Assembly (NCBI GenBank): GCA_032821775.1
Contig: JAVLRN010000008.1
Span: 2,542,001 to 2,606,000 of the forward strand
Length of the DNA: 64,000 bases
Direction of reading: 5' to 3'
Origin: Sanguinoderma infundibulare
Taxonomy: Eukaryota; Basidiomycota; Agaricomycetes; Polyporales; Polyporaceae
The position numbers and the translations under genes were made by a program. Below the pieces are notes generated by a model that worked only from the letters and a program-made list of their open reading frames with translations, was not told where the DNA came from and ran no database searches. Below, piece by piece: positions 23,001-32,560 of the stretch; position 1 is the stretch's first letter, and every line of letters begins with the position of its first letter.

Positions 23001-23571
23001 CGCCGGCGGCGATCTTGCGCTTGATGATGTCGCAGACCTCCTTGTAGAGACCCGGCGGGATTGGGATGTTCTTCTGGACCCACGGCGTGTGCGGTACGAC
23101 CGGAAAATCGACCGGTGGGAAGAACTCGGGTTTGAAGCAGCCGCGCTCCTCGTCGGTCCATGCGAACGCCTCGTTGTGGACGCACATGAAGTAGTGGAGG
23201 AGCTTGCGCTCTTCGGGCCAGAGAAAGTCGGGTCGCAGCTTCTTGTCGAGGGCCTCCATGCGTTCGCGGGTGTAGCGACCGGTCGGGACGAAGTCAGGGG
23301 GATGATCGGGGAGGATCGGCATGTTCGCGAGCGGGTCGCCGGTGATGTTGCGCACGACGCGAAACTGTTCGGGGCACGAGCCTAGGACAGGTCGCACCTT
23401 GCGCGCGACCGGTTTGTACTTCTTCTTGGTGACGAGGCCTTTCGTAACGGGGTCGCGCGTAGTGAGGAAAACGTTCGCGGGGGTATCTTGCGATCGCGGC
23501 GCGAAGTAGCCGCGACCGTTTTTGGTCGGAAACGAGAATACGAAAGAAGGTGAGGAAGAACAGGGGCGCAT
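20092..23571 (-). pseudogene. pol: Gypsy Pol: reverse transcriptase, RNase H, integrase
   Basis: One continuous minus-strand frame from 23571 to 20092 apart from a TGA at 22395-22393. RT part: KPRIVHSLEPLNK, LTTFQTPFGALRHCTLPMGW and the catalytic YIDDVP. After the TGA: NWGPCGNISEIRAFIGTV, RNase H with AVDTSYIAVGFHL and EIYGLYRALRNLK. Then the H2C2 finger (HDDIGHRGNYA with CHLCQTRQ) and the integrase core with HIDTMHM, IVTDNGAAF and GIVERPHFDVRQ (the D, D, E triad). It ends with a GPLVVLTRNRGGAYVICELDG block and an acidic tail. The TGA replaces a position where arginine is usual in related elements (PIG-stop-QPEQSR), so CGA to TGA is likely. No chromodomain was recognised. Confidence 0.9.
21570..21605 (-). 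other. Internal copy of the polypurine tract
   Basis: 36 bases match the 3' PPT and its flank (16968-17003) with two mismatches, sharing the 13-base tract AGTGAGGGGGAGG exactly. It lies in pol between the RNase H and integrase coding regions, within codons for DLSEGEG. The position resembles the central PPT of lentiviruses. Confidence 0.6.
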
Positions 23572-23890
23572 AAAGGAGAGAGAGAGGGCGATGTCGAGAG
23601 AGGGAGACGGAGGAGGAACTGGAGACGCGAGGAGAGAGAAAGAGTCCGAGGTCGCAGTGGTCGGCGGTGTCGCCGGTGTCGCCGCGCTTGTCGCACGACA
23701 TTTTTCGCTAGTAGTTGTGAGATTAGTTGAGAAATAGACGGCCGCGCGATCGTGCAGTTGATCGCAGGCCGATAAATAGAGAGCTGGGATAGGAATAGAG
23801 TCGTCAGCGATGCGGGTATATGCAGAGATAATGGGGCCCCCTGGTGTGTCGTCGATGACGAGGGCGTAGTCGCCGTCGGGCGACCCGTCC
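23572..23890 (-). other. Gag-Pol junction region
   Basis: Between the Gag-protease stop (23893-23891) and the RT frame an open reading stretch exists in a third frame (starting EDGSPDGDYALVIDD). It shows no known domain. RT expression would need a frameshift, a splice or internal initiation. Whether this is natural or decay cannot be decided from one copy. Confidence 0.4.
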
Positions 23891-26134
23891 TCAAACGGAT
23901 TCGGCGCGCTTGCTGTCGATGCGAAACCGAAAGGTCGGCTGTCCTCGCGGTCGCGTCGGGATGGTCACGACTTGTCGCGTGTTCGGGCATTCGAGCGTGA
24001 TCGTCTGGTCTTCATTGTTGAAGTTCTTGATGACGCTCCGCGTCAGGACGTCGAAGGGGCGACCGAGGAGCAAGTCGTAGGGCGCGTTGCGAATGACATG
24101 AACCTGTAGGTAAAGCGTAATACCGCCGACGAGGAAGGGCACATTGCGAACAATACCTAGCGACGGGTCGACCGCGCCGTTCGCCGACTGCATATACAGC
24201 TGCACCGTCGGGTCGTAGGAGAGCGCCGCGTGGTGGCAGAGGCCCTCGGAGATCGAGACGATTTGCGCACCGCCATCCAAGGTTCCCTCGACGTCGATCT
24301 TACCATCGAGACAACCGACGATCGAGCGAAGCGCATACGACTCCTTTGCGACCACGAGCGGCTGCGGCTCTTGGCCGGGGCCGAGTCGCGAGAGGTAGAC
24401 GTCGTACGGGTCGGGGACTACCAACGCACCCGGCTCCAGGGGTTCGCCGCGACAGGACCGCGCAGTCGCGAGTTCGTCGTCGCTGGTCGCATCGGCGAAG
24501 GTGACTGTGCGCGGCTCGGTCGGTACGCGCTTTGGGGTGATTGCCTCGCGGAACTTGGCGCGCACGTCGGGAGCGATGCAGAGGAGCTCCTCGACAGAGA
24601 GCGTGATCGCCGGTGTCTTCATCGCGCGCGAGTAGACCTCGTCGATCAACTTGGGCTGGTAGACCGGGACCGTGTTGCGATACGCTGGATCGCGCTCTTT
24701 ACCGCTCGCTGGTCGCGGTGTTGCGCCGACATTGGTCGTCCGTGGCGGCGCATAAGTCGCGTCGCGGGCTCCCGCGAACGGGTGCTCTGGCGCCGCTCCT
24801 TGTCGCGTGGCCGGGGTCGGTGGTCGCAGGATGGTGACCGGCCGTGCTGGCGCGGCCGCCACGGTTGCCCTGGTCGCGGCTGGGGCCGACGCCCTCATTC
24901 CGGAACCGCTGGCGGTCGCTACCGTGGGGCCCCCGTCGGGAACCTCCTCGACTCTTGCTGCCGGTCGCGGTCGCCGGGGAACGGTCGTGATCTCAACTCC
25001 ATCGAACTTCTCTCTTGCTTGTCGGAGGGCGAAGATCTCATGCTCGAGTTGGGCGATGCGGTCGCTGGTCGCGTCAGGCGTCGGGGCCGCCGGTGCGACC
25101 TGGAAGAGGAGCTGGCCTACAGGCGCCGTCGCGTTGCGCCGGTGCCACTCGTAGGCGCGGTCGCGCATAGTCAGGCCCGGTAGGTTGCGCGGTACGAATT
25201 GCCCATTAGGCAAGACAACCTTCCCATCGTTGTTCCGCGCAATGCGACCCGCGTTGATGTCCTCGTCGACGAACCGGCAGGTGCGAACCTGGCAGCCCGC
25301 ATCACCGCAGTAGTGGCAGAAGCCCATCGGCGGCGGTCGCCCGTAATCGGCACGCTGTGGTGGTCCCGCTGGTCCTGCCCCGGCACCATTGTCGCGTATT
25401 GCCTGCGCCATCATTCGGAAGAAAGGCTCGACATCTTCCAGCTTGATACCTGTCGCTGTCGGAGTCGCCGTCGCCGTCGCAACCGCTGGTGCTACCGGCG
25501 TCGCCGTCGCTGTCGTCGACGTCCCGTGGAGCACAAATCGTGCCGCCTCGAGGACGTCTCGGAGGGCGTAGGGGTCGTCGGGGTGGTGGTCGACGAACTT
25601 GATCTGAAGTCGCTGAGCCACCTGATCCCATAGGGGCGGTCGAATGCCACGCGCGAAGAGTCGCGACTGTTCCAGTACCGACAATCGCTGGTGCTGTATC
25701 AAATAGGTAGTCATAACGAGGAAGTCCCGATGAAAACTGGAGAGTTCACCGAGCGTCGTGATCGGTGTCGCCGCGCGACCTGCGACCAGATTATCCACGT
25801 CGGCGACCGAGTACTTGCGAGCCTCATCCGCGCCGGGGTATAGCTCGGCCACGCTCGTCTTCCACTGTTCGAACGTGTACGCGTCCTCGTACGAGGGGAG
25901 CGACTCCCACAAATCGGCGACCTCGACCTCGAGATAACGAATCGCCCATCGTTTGCGTGGTCGGCCAGCGGCGACCTGGCACCTGTCGAAGAGCGCGTCG
26001 AGGTCTTGCCAAAAGCCACGCAAGGTTCTTGGTCGCTCGGGGTCGAATACCGGCGCAGTCGCGTGGTTGCGCGCGGGCATCGCGGGTGGCGGGTGCGCTG
26101 CTGGCTGCGGCGCTTGAAGATCGGGGGGATCCAT
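23891..26134 (-). CDS. gag: Gypsy Gag-protease polyprotein
   Basis: 747 residues from ATG at 26134. The N-terminal half is a Gag capsid-like helical region (RWAIRYLEVEVADLWESLP, FEQWKTSVAELYPGADEA, LIQHQRLSVLEQSRLFARGI). A zinc knuckle-like motif follows (CHYCGDAGCQVRTC), where the usual His is Cys. After a disordered linker comes a retropepsin-like domain with LDGGAQIVSIS in place of the common DSGS form, and LLLGRPFDVL near its end. The frame is also open upstream to about 26570 but without an ATG. No internal stop. Confidence 0.85.
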   Translation of the reverse strand: MDPPDLQAPQPAAHPPPAMPARNHATAPVFDPERPRTLRGFWQDLDALFDRCQVAAGRPRKRWAIRYLEVEVADLWESLPSYEDAYTFEQWKTSVAELYPGADEARKYSVADVDNLVAGRAATPITTLGELSSFHRDFLVMTTYLIQHQRLSVLEQSRLFARGIRPPLWDQVAQRLQIKFVDHHPDDPYALRDVLEAARFVLHGTSTTATATPVAPAVATATATPTATGIKLEDVEPFFRMMAQAIRDNGAGAGPAGPPQRADYGRPPPMGFCHYCGDAGCQVRTCRFVDEDINAGRIARNNDGKVVLPNGQFVPRNLPGLTMRDRAYEWHRRNATAPVGQLLFQVAPAAPTPDATSDRIAQLEHEIFALRQAREKFDGVEITTVPRRPRPAARVEEVPDGGPTVATASGSGMRASAPAATRATVAAAPARPVTILRPPTPATRQGAAPEHPFAGARDATYAPPRTTNVGATPRPASGKERDPAYRNTVPVYQPKLIDEVYSRAMKTPAITLSVEELLCIAPDVRAKFREAITPKRVPTEPRTVTFADATSDDELATARSCRGEPLEPGALVVPDPYDVYLSRLGPGQEPQPLVVAKESYALRSIVGCLDGKIDVEGTLDGGAQIVSISEGLCHHAALSYDPTVQLYMQSANGAVDPSLGIVRNVPFLVGGITLYLQVHVIRNAPYDLLLGRPFDVLTRSVIKNFNNEDQTITLECPNTRQVVTIPTRPRGQPTFRFRIDSKRAESV

Positions 26135-26626
26135 CGCGAGCGACGAGAGTTCGCTGAGTGGTGTGAACGGGGAAACTTGTAGTGACGCTGTCGAGGGTGT
26201 CGCAGCGATATCCGGCGACGGCGGGAGGGGAACGTCTGTCCAGTAATCGGGCGAGGGAGGGAGTGGAACGTCTTCCCAGGGTTCTGGCGACGGTGGCAGG
26301 GGAAATTCGCCGGGAATCGCGCTCGGCGTCGCGCGTCTCGCTCTAGACCTAACCGTCGTGGAAGATGTCGCGGACGAAGAGTCGGAAGAAGAGGGTCTGT
26401 TATCGAGTGCGTCGATACCGCGATCGAGGGCGCGAGAGAGGGAATAGAGTATGCGACTGTATCGGGCCTCGTCGCCGAGCTGAAGTCCAAGGTCGGTGAC
26501 TCTATGCGCGCGAGCGACAAGTAGCTCGTGTGCGAGCGACGAACGCGAAGGAGTGGAAGGTGTCAGCGTGGCACTGTATGAGAGTTACGGGATCGCACCA
26601 AAGGCGGAGGCGAGATCTATACTCCC

Positions 26627-26643
26627 CCTCGCGGTGGGCTCCA
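26627..26643 (-). other. Candidate primer-binding site
   Basis: On the element strand, TGGAGCCCACCGCGAGG starts three bases after the 5' LTR end. It begins with TGG, complementary to a tRNA CCA end. I cannot name the tRNA from sequence alone. Confidence 0.6.
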
Positions 26644-26646
26644 AAA

Positions 26647-27635
26647 TGATACACTATCCCAGGGCCTGTGTACAGTCAGGACGACCGAGGGCTGAGGGAG
26701 GCGAGGTCGGAGCGACGTCGCCGGTGCGGAGGGCGAGTACGGTCTCGAGTTCCCTTTGGTCGCGATCGTAACCAGTGCCGAGGAGAAGAGAGGGGAAAGA
26801 GCGTGTGGTGTCGAAGGTCGAAAGTCGCGGTAAAAGTCGCGCGACGAGTCGCTGTCGCTGTCGCAAATCGGTCGATCGGTGGTCGCTGTCGCAAGTCGCA
26901 ATCGCAGTCGCTAGCTACACCCGACAGAGGACGATGTCGAGTCGCACTTGCTCGTCGGAGAAATGAGAGGTAAAGGGTGGGGGTCCAAGATGTCTGCCCA
27001 AACGGCAACGAGTGGGGTTAAGTACATCGGTAACCGGTAGCTACACGCGACGCCCATAGCCTAGCCTGCCTCGCGGTGGCGAGCGATCACAAAACCAGCG
27101 TCGGAAACCCTCCGGAACTCCAGCGATCGGCGCGCGACCGCGACCGGATTGGGCGACCACCGTCGGCTTGTCTTGGCGGATCACGATCGCTGTCGCGCAG
27201 TCGCGCGACTCGTCGGTTTCCGGTTGTCGCGACCCGTACCTGCTGCATAAGTAACCTTTCGTGAGGGACGATCTGCGACCAGTCGCGCGACGCGACGGAG
27301 AGAGCAACTGTGTGACTTAACTTGTGGCCCGCCGCCGTGCGACCGTAGGGACGGTCGGGGACAGGCCGAGTCGCGACACCGATCGTGACCGAATACTTTT
27401 GGTACCCTTCGACGGCCTAGTCTTGGTGCGGCGGCATCGCACGTGCCCGGCTTCTTCGGCTCTTGTCGGTACCGGACCCGGTTAACAGGCCGGGCCGCCA
27501 CCACGTGTGTCCGAATCGCGCAGCCCAGAGACGCCAACGAGCCGGCAGCCGCCGAGACGTCGGTCGAGTCACCTCGGTCGTCCGAATGGAGCAATTGCGT
27601 CGGGCTCCGCGGTCGGAAGCGTCGGGTGCGCATCA
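26647..27635 (-). repeat. Gypsy 5' LTR
   Basis: 989 bp, same boundaries as the 3' LTR. It should hold the element promoter. It carries the CG form at six of the seven variable sites. Confidence 0.95.
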
Positions 27636-27639
27636 TCGC
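27636..27639. repeat. Gypsy target-site duplication, right
   Basis: TCGC, matching 15975-15978; the hAT coding sequence continues directly at 27640. Confidence 0.8.
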
Positions 27640-28225
27640 AGCCCCACTTGAAGACGTTTCCGATGCACTTGTCTGGTGGACGGAGCGTCACTCTCTCTAC
27701 CCATGCCTGTCGCGCATGGCCCTCGACTATCTTACGATTCCTGGTTTGTAACGTTTCTCTGATACCTCTCGAGAGTCGAACGTGACTAATGTTTCCCTGC
27801 ATTCCTTTCAGCCACATCTGTTGATGTTGAATGTGTTTTCAGCCGCGGCCGGCTGCTCCTGAGCCACGTTTGGAACTGCTTCAATGCCCAGACCACCCGG
27901 GCGGTGTTGTGCGTTGGGGCGTGGACATCAGCGGGCCTCGTCGTCGCCAACGACGCACACAAAGTTGCCAGGCTGCCGGACGTCGAGGATGTGCAGGGCT
28001 CGGACTACGAGATGGACGAGGGCTGGGACGCGATTGAAGTAGCGGCGGTCGATGGGTAATGTATAACATGTTCTTGTGTACACTTCCTGAACAAGCTCGA
28101 GCTGAAGCGCGAGCTGAGCTATGCATCCATTGCAGTGAAAACAGTACATACATGCATTGTCTACTCCCATGAAACCTCCATGCAATCTCGAGAGTACCGC
28201 AACTTCATGCAAACCCGCGCCCGAA

Positions 28226-28378
28226 CCCGTACATCGACGGGTACGGGTTGTACCCGCCGCACCCAGCGCTCACCACCCGCACCCGAGGCAGACCCGCGGG
28301 TCGCGGGTGCGGGTTTTTCGCGGGTGCGGGTGCGGGTCAGGTCTCGGGCACCCGCGGGTTCACCCGTGCCACACCCTA
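28226..28378. repeat. hAT right end with GCGGGT subterminal repeats
   Basis: Mirrors the left end: many ACCCGC/GCGGGT motifs and a terminal CACCCGTGCCACACCCTA that pairs with the left TAGGGTGTAGCACGGGTG. Confidence 0.8.
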
Positions 28379-28386
28379 CCTTCACT
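28379..28386. repeat. hAT target-site duplication, right
   Basis: CCTTCACT, identical to 12278-12285; on the minus strand it encodes part of KSEG in the KDZ transposase. Confidence 0.95.
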
Positions 28387-30316
28387 CTTGTGGCTCGCAT
28401 AGTGTAGCTTTGGGATGATGTAGCCAATTGTTCCATCAGGAAGGGGGATGTGGAGGCGGCTTGGAAAGGCAGCGAGGCGGTCCTTCAAGCCCTTCCACCA
28501 CTGACAGGCGATGTCATAGCTGACTAGCTTGTTGAGGACGAGGTACTCCAGCATCGCTGACGCAAATATGTAATCCATATTAACATATCTAGCGACTGTG
28601 GCGTAAATCAACTGACAAACACAAGCACTGTGTACAAAAGGCGCACCGCTCTCCCTTCTGCAAGTCTGCCAAGCCACCAGGCAGCCAAAACTCATGCCGC
28701 ACGCAGACAACAGCTCCAACTCCAGTTGCGGCATAGCCTTTCGAAAACTTCGTGTTTGCATGGTCAATGGCTGAGAGCCCGGTGCAGGTAGAGATCTGAC
28801 AACAAGTAAGTGTTTGCAAGTTGGCCGGAATAGGAAATGTTGGGCGCACATCTTCCTGATCACCATACATCGCAAGGACTTCCTTGTAGCCCTTGTCTTC
28901 GACGAAATAACCCCAGCCGCTACCGAGAATAGGATCTTTCTCCTCACTAGAGACGTCGCGCCGCTTGAGGCGGAAACATGCGTCAACCGCGACAGATATG
29001 GTGTATAGGAACCTAATACCATTATTAGCAGGGCGCGCAAGATGTTCATGCGGGAGCGCGTACTTCAAATCCTCAGCAACTTTGTCCCAGTTGGGTGGAA
29101 GATTGACGCCGGGCTGTGGACATGCAGGGCAATGAAGGGCGAGCTCACCGGGCTTGGTACCCTCGACGCCGGTTGGATCGTGGCCGCGGCCGGCACGTTT
29201 GAGTAGCTTGACATGCCGCCACTGCGCGACGACGCGCATGAACGCGCGGTACCGGTCCTGGATCTTCACAGTCCCCGTGATGTCTGTCATGCATTCAAGT
29301 GCACGGTAGTAGTCGTACATGGAAACCTTGCCCTGGACACTCATGACGTGATAGTTCTCCAGCAGTTGAAAGGAGAAGCAAGTGTTGGGCTCCGTGTCCG
29401 TCGCTGGCCAAAGGTCGGCGCGCAGAAGTTGCTGAACGACGTTGCCTGCGCGCCCGGCTTTGTCGCAGCCACAAAGGGATAGGGCGATGCTATGGATGCC
29501 ATTGACATGAAGCACGGTGAAGTCGTGGCGCATGGGGATAGGGTTCGAGCAAGGTGAACCGTCAACTTGATGGCCAAGTTGGATCTTCAGGCCGAGATCC
29601 TTCAATGCGACATCCTCAAAAATCACGCCGGTCCAACGCTATGGAGCCTTTTAACCCAAAGCCAAGCACACATCACGAGGGGCTCACCTTGACCTGATGG
29701 AGGGGCATCCTCGAATGGAGCCGCACCGCACAAGCCTCACAAAGAAGCGGACCTGGAGAACACGCCATACATCGGATGGCGGCATGGGCGGCGTTGGCTG
29801 GATTGAGGCAGCAGGGGCATGTACTGGCCACAAAGTCTCCTCGGCCGTCGCGTCGCAGCAGCTCGTCCAGATAGAATTGCCTCTTTGGGATGAACTGCTT
29901 CATAGGCTCGTCCTAGGGACTAAAGCGAGTGAGGTGCGGAGATAAAATACACAGGCTGTTTGACGCACCGATGTCATGTACCGTGGTGCTCTCTGCGTGC
30001 CCTCCACTCCCTCAGATTCCTCGCCGTGCGCTGAATGGTCGTGCATGGGTGGTAGCAAGAAAAGGTTTGGATCGTCGTGCATTGCAGGTTCAGGAAAAGG
30101 GGGGAGCTGTGGTGCAGGAGACTGGGAGCCTGAGTATGGAAGGGCGACTGCATGTTGGTAGAAGCGGCGGCGGTCCATAGACACTCTATCAACTGTGAGG
30201 AGAGAAGGGGCGGCCGCTTCGAAGGCTTCCGCAAGGGATACTTCAAAGTCGGCAGTGAGGGAGGGGTCTGGTGTGGCGAGAGTGGTTCGCGCACGTTTGG
30301 GAGCGCGTTGGGACAT

Positions 30317-31167
30317 TGTTGCAGGGGAAAGAACGCCAAGGGCAAGAACGTTGGCTGGAAGGATAGCGGCAGGGACTCCGAGAAGGAGCGAGCAGAGAAG
30401 AAGTTAGCAGCGCCAGTGACTAGTGAGGTCGCACGCGAGGACTTGTCGGTCAGGCCAGAGTCTGAGTCGGTTGGCACCGACCAGTCACAGACCCCGTGCC
30501 CGTGACTACCGCGTTGTTGAATTCCCAACCCGGCGCTTCTACAGCCGCCTCCCTTCGCACCTCCACCGCCGCCCCTGGCTCTCAACAGCATCTCAAATGC
30601 GGAATAAGGGTACGTCACTTCACCTTCCACAGGCCTGCGCTGCACGAGCATCCCCCAGACTCGCCCTTGGGACGTGGGATGCTTGCAACGTGCGGCCTGG
30701 GGACTGCTCGCTCGCTGCAACGTCATCTGACTGCGCTTTACCGCAGAGGCCACATTTAACGCGCCCCAGGGATTTCGCGTGGTGCGTAGTGTGACTGCTG
30801 GATCATAAGCCAAGGCTCTTACGCACTTTTTGGACAGACTCGGGGAGGCAAGATATTCTCCCCTTGGGTCTCGGAGGTGGGCCTGCCGATCTATGCCCCC
30901 GCAAGCTTCGACCTCGCGGAGCACTACGAAGCTGCACTGGCACGCAGCGTAAGCGAGGTACATGACGCCGACGATCCCTTAGTCGGCACCCCTCCCCCAT
31001 CCCCGCTAGTTGCACACGCGATCGCGGACCTCCACGAAGCTGACGCCTTGTCAGCGTTAGACGCGCTCCTGGATTGCGATGCGCCCCCCTGCAGCTCAGA
31101 ACTCCCTCCCTCCCCCCAGCCCACCTCTGCCACATCTCCGCCACCATCGGCAACGGCTCCTGCCACC
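30317..31167. promoter_or_regulatory. Divergent intergenic region between KDZ transposase and TET/JBP
   Basis: About 850 bases separate the KDZ start (minus) from the likely TET/JBP ATG (plus). It must hold both promoters, though I cannot point to clear TATA boxes. The TET/JBP frame is open upstream of the chosen ATG to 30877 and may encode extra N-terminal residues. Confidence 0.4.
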
Positions 31168-32560
31168 ATGACCACCAAAAGCAAGGCCAAAAAGTCCTCG
31201 CACATGCGCCGCTGCGCTAAACGTTTGGCAGAGGCTGAGGCCCAGGGACATGGGACGCTGAAGCCCCTCAAGACCACCGCAGTCAAGCGTTGGAAGGGCG
31301 CGCTCCCTCTCCAGGTTGCAGAAGATGGCGCGGATGGCGAGCGTGCCATTGCTGAGGCTCTCGCCCTGGACAACTCCAACATCCACACGTCCGGGGGCGA
31401 GCCCATTCGCACCGATATGTCGCTTGCCATGGAAGACGTTTGAGTAGCGTCCACTGCGTTCGTGGGTAGTCGCTTGGAGCTGACTGAGGCAGACATGCGG
31501 CCGATGTCCCGGGAGGATTGGGAGGCGCTAGGGCATACCTATGTGCCTTGGGATGGGAGGTGCGTGTGTATGATTTCACCCTCTCACGCGCACTGCAACA
31601 CAAGTCGCCATAGCACATGCCGCCCCATCCTAACCCGCACGGGCGAGGTCATTGCTGCACTCGCCGGCCACCCCATGGACAGCAACTGGGGCGAAGTGAA
31701 CGAGCAGCTACTTCCCATCTTCCGATTCCTCAGCGAGCACTACCACTTCAAGAAGCCTGGACAGCTGCACCGTCGCGGACACTACAATGCCGCAGGATGT
31801 GGGATCTCATACGGCGGCGGGCAGCAGGTAGGCCTCGCGCACAGCCTGCCCTCCAAATCTCACCATGCACCAGCAAGTAAGGAACATGGCGCAAACAGCT
31901 CACAACCAGGCGGTCCTCAACATCGCCCTCAGCAAGCGCGCGGTCCATCACGTCGCCAATTTTGGTAGCTGTGCGTGCATTCATTCCCTTCTCAGCGCGT
32001 CCTTGATCATCAACCACTATGATCCCACAGCGGTCATGCACGTCCTAAGCCCACACATGTACGACACATATGAAAAGACCTTGGCTGACGTGTGCAAGAA
32101 CAACCCCTCGCTGCGCCGCAACTTTTGCAGCAACCCCTTCGCCGCCGCCCACTTCAATGTTGGGCCCCACACTGTAACTTTCGGACACACAGATCACCTG
32201 AACCTCCCTAACGGGTGGTGCGCAATCACCGCGGTCGGCAAATTCGACTCTGCTCATGGCGGACACCTTGTACTATGGGATTTGAAGCTCGTCATTGAGT
32301 TTCCGGCTGGCTCCACCATCCTCATTCCATCTGCCCTTCTCAAGCATTCAAACACCTGCCTGGGCGACCCGGAGAATGAGTTCCACTATTCGCTGGTCCA
32401 ATACTCCGCTGGTGGCCTCTTCCGCTGGGTTGAATGTGGCCACCAGAGCTTCAAGGCCTTCACAAGTGCGGGCGGGCATTTCTCGCAGACTGGGAGGCAG
32501 CGGTGGGAGGGGGGGGTGAAGGTTTTTAGCAAATGGGCAGATCTATTCTGCGGGCAGTGA
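31168..32560 (+). pseudogene. TET/JBP-like 2-oxoglutarate/Fe(II) dioxygenase, one TGA
   Basis: TET/JBP enzymes oxidise 5-methylcytosine (or thymine) in DNA using Fe(II) and 2-oxoglutarate. Exons: 31168-31559, 31614-31827 and 31874-32560. Seen: a basic N-terminus (MTTKSKAKKSSHMRRC), then SRLELTEADMRPMSREDWEA, RRGHYNAAGCGISYGGGQQ and the catalytic core. The core has TFGHTDHLNLPNGWC (HxD iron ligands), GGHLVLWDLKLVIEFPAGST, LLKHSNT (distal His) and GGLFRWVE (the Arg expected to bind 2-oxoglutarate). A TGA at 31441-31443 interrupts the frame after MSLAMEDV; the same frame continues with VASTAFVGSR. CGA to TGA would explain it. The start at 31168 has a good CACCATG context. The KDZ-TET/JBP pairing is known in basidiomycetes. 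Confidence 0.85.

Larger units (their letters stand above)
15979..27635 (-). mobile_element. Ty3/Gypsy LTR retrotransposon with an antisense accessory gene
   Basis: 11,657 bp, transcribed on the minus strand: 5' LTR (27635-26647), PBS, Gag-protease, reverse transcriptase, RNase H, integrase, then a convergent spliced gene on the plus strand, a polypurine tract and the 3' LTR (16967-15979). The domain order RT-RNaseH-integrase defines Ty3/Gypsy. The LTRs are 989 bp each and differ at seven positions by eye, so the insertion is young. Pol carries one in-frame TGA, and RT lies in a different frame from Gag-protease, so this copy is probably non-autonomous now. Confidence 0.95.
12729..28059 (+). 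pseudogene. hAT transposase with BED-type zinc finger, interrupted
   Basis: Exon 1 (12729 to about 13080) encodes a Lys/Pro-rich tail. Exon 2 (about 13140-13679) has MEKWTSTIYAFFKP and a BED-like finger, FECAAKGC with RAHAISC. Exon 3 (13756-13962) has the hAT signature FATDAWTSPNHRAFVAVTVHF with its catalytic-type Asp. Exon 4 (14123-14563) has VTCDNASNND and a TGA at 14315-14317 after PTKPK. Exon 5 (14808-15080) has PRDVRTRWNSTFDML. Exons 6-8 (15291-15505, 15564-15754, 15896-15978) lead to DELQRYLA. The retrotransposon interrupts there, and reading resumes at 27640 with APLEDVSDALVWWT. After an intron (27744-27811) come TSVDVECVFSRGRLLLS and the stop at 28057-28059. The exon 1-2 join is uncertain. 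Broken by the insertion and by the TGA. Confidence 0.85.
12286..28378 (+). mobile_element. hAT transposon (4.4 kb, swollen to 16.1 kb by a Gypsy insertion)
   Basis: The ends are imperfect inverted repeats starting TAGGGTGTRGCACGGGTG, flanked by an exact 8-bp duplication CCTTCACT. Inside is one plus-strand transposase gene with a BED-type zinc finger and a hAT C-terminal dimerisation region. Length is 16,093 bp, of which 11,661 is the nested retrotransposon and its duplication, leaving about 4.4 kb. The element lies antisense to the KDZ transposase gene it interrupts. Confidence 0.95.
10523..30316 (-). pseudogene. KDZ transposase with CxC2 region, split by a hAT insertion
   Basis: Transposase of the KDZ (Kyakuja-Dileera-Zisupton) class. 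The start at 30316 gives MSQRAPKRARTT. A CxC2-type cysteine region follows (CPCCLN, CMACSPGPLLCEAC; exon about 29903-29690). Then comes a long exon from about 29640 with CGCDKAGRAGN, SVAVDACFRLKRRDVSSEE and ATGVGAVVCVRHEFWLPGG. The next exon has RYVNMDYIFASAML, VSYDIACQWWKGL and PKLHYASHKSEG. At that point the hAT element interrupts. Reading resumes at 12285 with HSPFSLNYCLGSARLDGEGI, RRWWWIQPVVSSTRVMGPGS and the alpha-helical C-terminus, ending EDLEGAMYT at 10523-10525. Apart from the insertion I saw no stop codons in recognised exons. It was therefore probably intact when the hAT landed. Introns in the 11.6-12.0 kb part are approximate. Confidence 0.85.

Noticed and set aside
20734..23385. 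Long plus-strand open frames (337 and 434 codons) opposite pol
   Set aside because: They are antisense shadows of the RT/RNase H/integrase frame in GC-rich sequence, without motifs or splice logic of their own.
24230..25183. Plus-strand 317-codon frame opposite Gag
   Set aside because: Shadow of the Gag-protease frame; low-complexity Arg/Gly text and no recognised domain.
5093..31443. UGA read as a sense codon in this organism
   Set aside because: Genes such as GH5, the lectin and PRI1 end or read normally with the standard code, and the TGAs occur only in mobile-element genes.
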